Assembly: GCA_005882055.1 (NCBI GenBank)
Contig: VBGQ01000189.1
Span: forward strand, 1-14,564
Direction of reading: 5' to 3'
Source of the DNA: Chloroflexota bacterium
Lineage (GTDB): Bacteria > Chloroflexota > Limnocylindria > QHBO01
DNA length: 14,564 nt
Shown here piece after piece: positions 12,865-14,564 of the stretch; position 1 is the stretch's first letter; each line of letters begins with the position of its first letter. The notes under the pieces were generated by a model. The model searched no databases, was not told where the DNA came from, and worked only from the letters and a program-made list of their open reading frames with translations. A program made the position numbers and the translations under genes.

Positions 12865-13528
12865 CTCGCCCTTCCAGCTCGCGCAATGACTCGATCACCT
12901 CGGCAGCGCCGGCCCTTCGGAGCGCCTCGGCGTCCGCGGAGCCGGTACTGACGCCAATGGGATGCATCCCCGCGGCAACGGCGGCTCGCATGTCGAAGGT
13001 GCTGTCGCCCACATACCAGGTCCGGTAGGGATCGACACTGAGCTGATCGGCAGCCAGCAGCAACAGGTCCGGAGCCGGCTTGGCGTGCTTGACGTGGCTG
13101 CCGTCGACGATGGTTGGCTCATGGTCGAGACGAAGCGCATCGACCGATGACCGGACCTGCGCACGGCGGCTCGATGTGCCGATCGCCCAGGCGACCCCCG
13201 CACGATCGAGCGCGTCGGCGACCTCGCGGGCCCCTGGAAGCGGCCGAGGGTCGACGTTCAGCGCCTGGAAGATCTCGCCCGAGCGCTGGTCGATCGCTTC
13301 GACTGCGCTCTCATCCATGCTCAGGCCGGCGCGTTCTGCGATCTGCCGCGCGACCTGCTTGCCATCGGCGCCGATGAGGGGGCTGACCTCCTCACGGGTG
13401 GCCGGGATGCCGGCTTCTTCGAACGCGCGCATCCACGCCTGAATGCGGTGCTCGACGGTGTCGACCAGGGTGCCGTCCAGGTCGAAGACGACCGCGTCGG
13501 GACGATCCGTCGCGAGAGGCGTGGACAT
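12827..13528 (-). CDS. HAD-superfamily hydrolase (phosphoglycolate phosphatase / beta-phosphoglucomutase-like)
   Basis: 233 residues, complete. Motif I is D16-L-D18-G-T (VVFDLDGTLVDT), motif II is T118-S119 (AIGTSS), motif III is K150 (HAKPAPD), and motif IV is G174-D175-S-T-F-D179 (YVGDSTFDM). The helical cap between motifs I and II (about 24-95) is the C1 type of the PGP/beta-PGM subgroup. It should dephosphorylate a small phosphorylated metabolite in the cytoplasm; the substrate is not predictable. The ATG at 13528 is chosen over longer frames because TATCGT lies exactly six bases upstream and homologous sequence begins here. It is divergent from the aminotransferase with only 20 bases between start codons. 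Confidence 0.93.
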   Translation of the reverse strand: MSTPLATDRPDAVVFDLDGTLVDTVEHRIQAWMRAFEEAGIPATREEVSPLIGADGKQVARQIAERAGLSMDESAVEAIDQRSGEIFQALNVDPRPLPGAREVADALDRAGVAWAIGTSSRRAQVRSSVDALRLDHEPTIVDGSHVKHAKPAPDLLLLAADQLSVDPYRTWYVGDSTFDMRAAVAAGMHPIGVSTGSADAEALRRAGAAEVIESLRELEGRVRRWAGSPAPEA

Positions 13529-13533
13529 CGGTC

Positions 13534-13540
13534 TACGATA
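13534..13540. promoter_or_regulatory. Shared bidirectional -10-like element
   Basis: TACGATA reads as TACGAT on the plus strand (nine bases before the ATG at 13549) and as TATCGT on the minus strand (six bases before the ATG at 13528). The whole gap between the two start codons is 20 bases, so promoters of both genes must overlap here or lie within coding sequence. Confidence 0.4.
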
Positions 13541-13548
13541 CCGGGCCG

Positions 13549-14564
13549 ATGCCCTCGCCCATGGCCGGACACTGGATGCTGGAGCCTGGCGTCGACTTCC
13601 TGAACCATGGTTCCTTTGGCGCCACGCCGCGGGTGGTCCTGGCCGCCCAGCGGGCCTGGCGCGATCGCATGGAGGCCGAGCCGGTTCGATTCCTGGCGCG
13701 CGACGTCGAAACTGAGCTTGACGCGGCGCGAGCCGAATTGGCCGCCTTTCTGGGGGCGGACCCGGACGACTTGGCGTTCCTGCCAAACGCAACGGCCGGC
13801 TTCAACAGCGTCCTGCGGTCCCTGGCGTTGCAGCCCGGCGAGGAGCTGCTGACCACCGACCACGCCTACAACGCCGCCAAGAACGCGCTCGAATGGGTCG
13901 CCGAGCGGACGGGCGCGCGCGTGGTGATTGCAACGGTTCCCTTCCCCATCCGCGATCCCGACGAGGTGGTCGGCGCCGTCGTGGGCGCGATCTCGCCGCG
14001 CACGCGGCTGGCGCTCCTCGACCACGTCACGAGCCCAACCGCGCTCATCTTTCCGGTGCAGCGCCTGGTGCAGGAGCTCGCGGCTCGCGGCATCGACACG
14101 CTCGTCGACGGCGCCCATGCACCGGGCATGCTCGACCTCCAGATCGAGGCGCTCAACGCCGCGTACTACACCGGCAACCTCCACAAATGGGTGTGCGCTC
14201 CCAAGGGCGCCGGCTTCCTGTGGGTGCGCCGCGACCGGCAGGATCAGGTGCGGCCGTTTGCCATCAGCCATGGCGCCAACTCGCCCCGCGAGGACCGCTC
14301 GCGGTTTCGCCTGGAGTTCGATTGGACGGGCACGGTGGACCCGTCCGCGTACCTCTCGGTGCCAAACGCGCTGCGCTTCGGAGCCTCGCTGCTGCCCGGG
14401 GGATGGGCCGCACTGCGCGCGCGCAACCACGAGCTGGCACTCGCTGCACGCGACCTGATCTGCCGGGCGCTCGGCGTCGAGCCTCCGGCGCCCGACCAGA
14501 TGATTGGCAGCATGGCATCGGTACCGCTCGGCGGGTGGCAGTCCGGCGGCCAGGTGCAGGGCAT
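13549..14564 (+). CDS. Class V aminotransferase (isopenicillin-N-epimerase-like), C-terminus off the right edge
   Basis: The first 338 codons of a PLP enzyme. The N-terminal LNHGSFGATPRVV is typical of CefD-like class V proteins. FLPNATAGFNSVLRSL contributes to the phosphate-binding region, D187 in TLVDGAHAPG contacts the pyridine nitrogen, and K213 in TGNLHKWVCAPKGAGFLWVR is the Schiff-base lysine. Later conserved blocks (WTGTVDPSAYLSVP, LLPGGWAALRARNHELA) are present and the frame stays open to the edge. Family members act as epimerases, cysteine desulfurases or lyases, so the reaction is not certain; no beta-lactam genes are nearby. ATG 13549 is the first start; ATG 13561 or 13576 would also preserve the domain. 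No Shine-Dalgarno sequence is seen. Confidence 0.92.
   Translation, partial: MPSPMAGHWMLEPGVDFLNHGSFGATPRVVLAAQRAWRDRMEAEPVRFLARDVETELDAARAELAAFLGADPDDLAFLPNATAGFNSVLRSLALQPGEELLTTDHAYNAAKNALEWVAERTGARVVIATVPFPIRDPDEVVGAVVGAISPRTRLALLDHVTSPTALIFPVQRLVQELAARGIDTLVDGAHAPGMLDLQIEALNAAYYTGNLHKWVCAPKGAGFLWVRRDRQDQVRPFAISHGANSPREDRSRFRLEFDWTGTVDPSAYLSVPNALRFGASLLPGGWAALRARNHELALAARDLICRALGVEPPAPDQMIGSMASVPLGGWQSGGQVQG

Noticed and set aside
13321..14430. 369-codon minus-strand frame
   Set aside because: Antisense of the class V aminotransferase; its last part merely re-reads the HAD gene out of frame.

Overview
This is a GC-rich (roughly two thirds G+C), gene-dense bacterial chromosomal window. 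A DUF3090 protein of the type common in Actinobacteria, a sortase-type surface protein, a PE-Lig-Pol LigD and start codons placed directly behind -10-like hexamers suggest an actinobacterium or a GC-rich Chloroflexi lineage such as Limnocylindria. The phylum cannot be fixed from this sequence alone. I see no tRNA, rRNA, CRISPR array, transposase or phage gene.

Layout, left to right. (1) 1-1077, minus: an OmpR-type response regulator overlapping a sensor kinase by 4 bases; the kinase runs off the left edge. (2) 1262-4767, plus: a giant RecB/Cas4-like nuclease fused to a DEDD-type RNase H fold and an SF1 helicase, broken near its C-terminus. (3) 4712-5125, minus: msrB, overlapping the helicase tail. 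(4) 5272-6192, minus: a secreted, repeat-bearing protein with an LPDTS sorting signal, followed by two strong hairpins. (5) 6377-8070, minus: a DUF3090 protein and a monomeric sarcosine oxidase family flavoenzyme, probably one operon. (6) 8261-9470, minus: an XRE-TPR regulator, broken, with an intrinsic terminator behind it. (7) 9783-12365, minus: a PE-Lig-Pol LigD for non-homologous end joining, split over three frames. (8) 12445-12864, plus: a PRC-barrel protein divergent from ligD. (9) 12827-13528, minus: a HAD phosphatase. (10) 13549 to the right edge, plus: a class V aminotransferase.

Two patterns cross gene boundaries. First, the three large multi-domain genes (nuclease-helicase, XRE-TPR regulator, LigD) are each interrupted by what look like short internal deletions of about 60-90 bases that also shift the frame. 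There are three clear sites and one probable one, while the shorter genes are intact. This is either real gene decay or a systematic sequencing or assembly fault, and it should be settled before any function is assigned. Second, at least six genes have a TANNNT or near-TATAAT hexamer ending 6-7 bases before the start codon and no Shine-Dalgarno sequence, which points to widespread leaderless transcription. The nuclease-helicase seems to have such a promoter on a five-codon leader ORF whose stop overlaps its own start (TGATG). The HAD and aminotransferase genes share a -10-like element readable on both strands inside a 20-base gap.

Functionally the window mixes DNA repair (LigD, nuclease-helicase), oxidative protein repair (MsrB), amine oxidation, signalling and a cell-surface protein. 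I did not find a coherent new defence or biosynthetic island.
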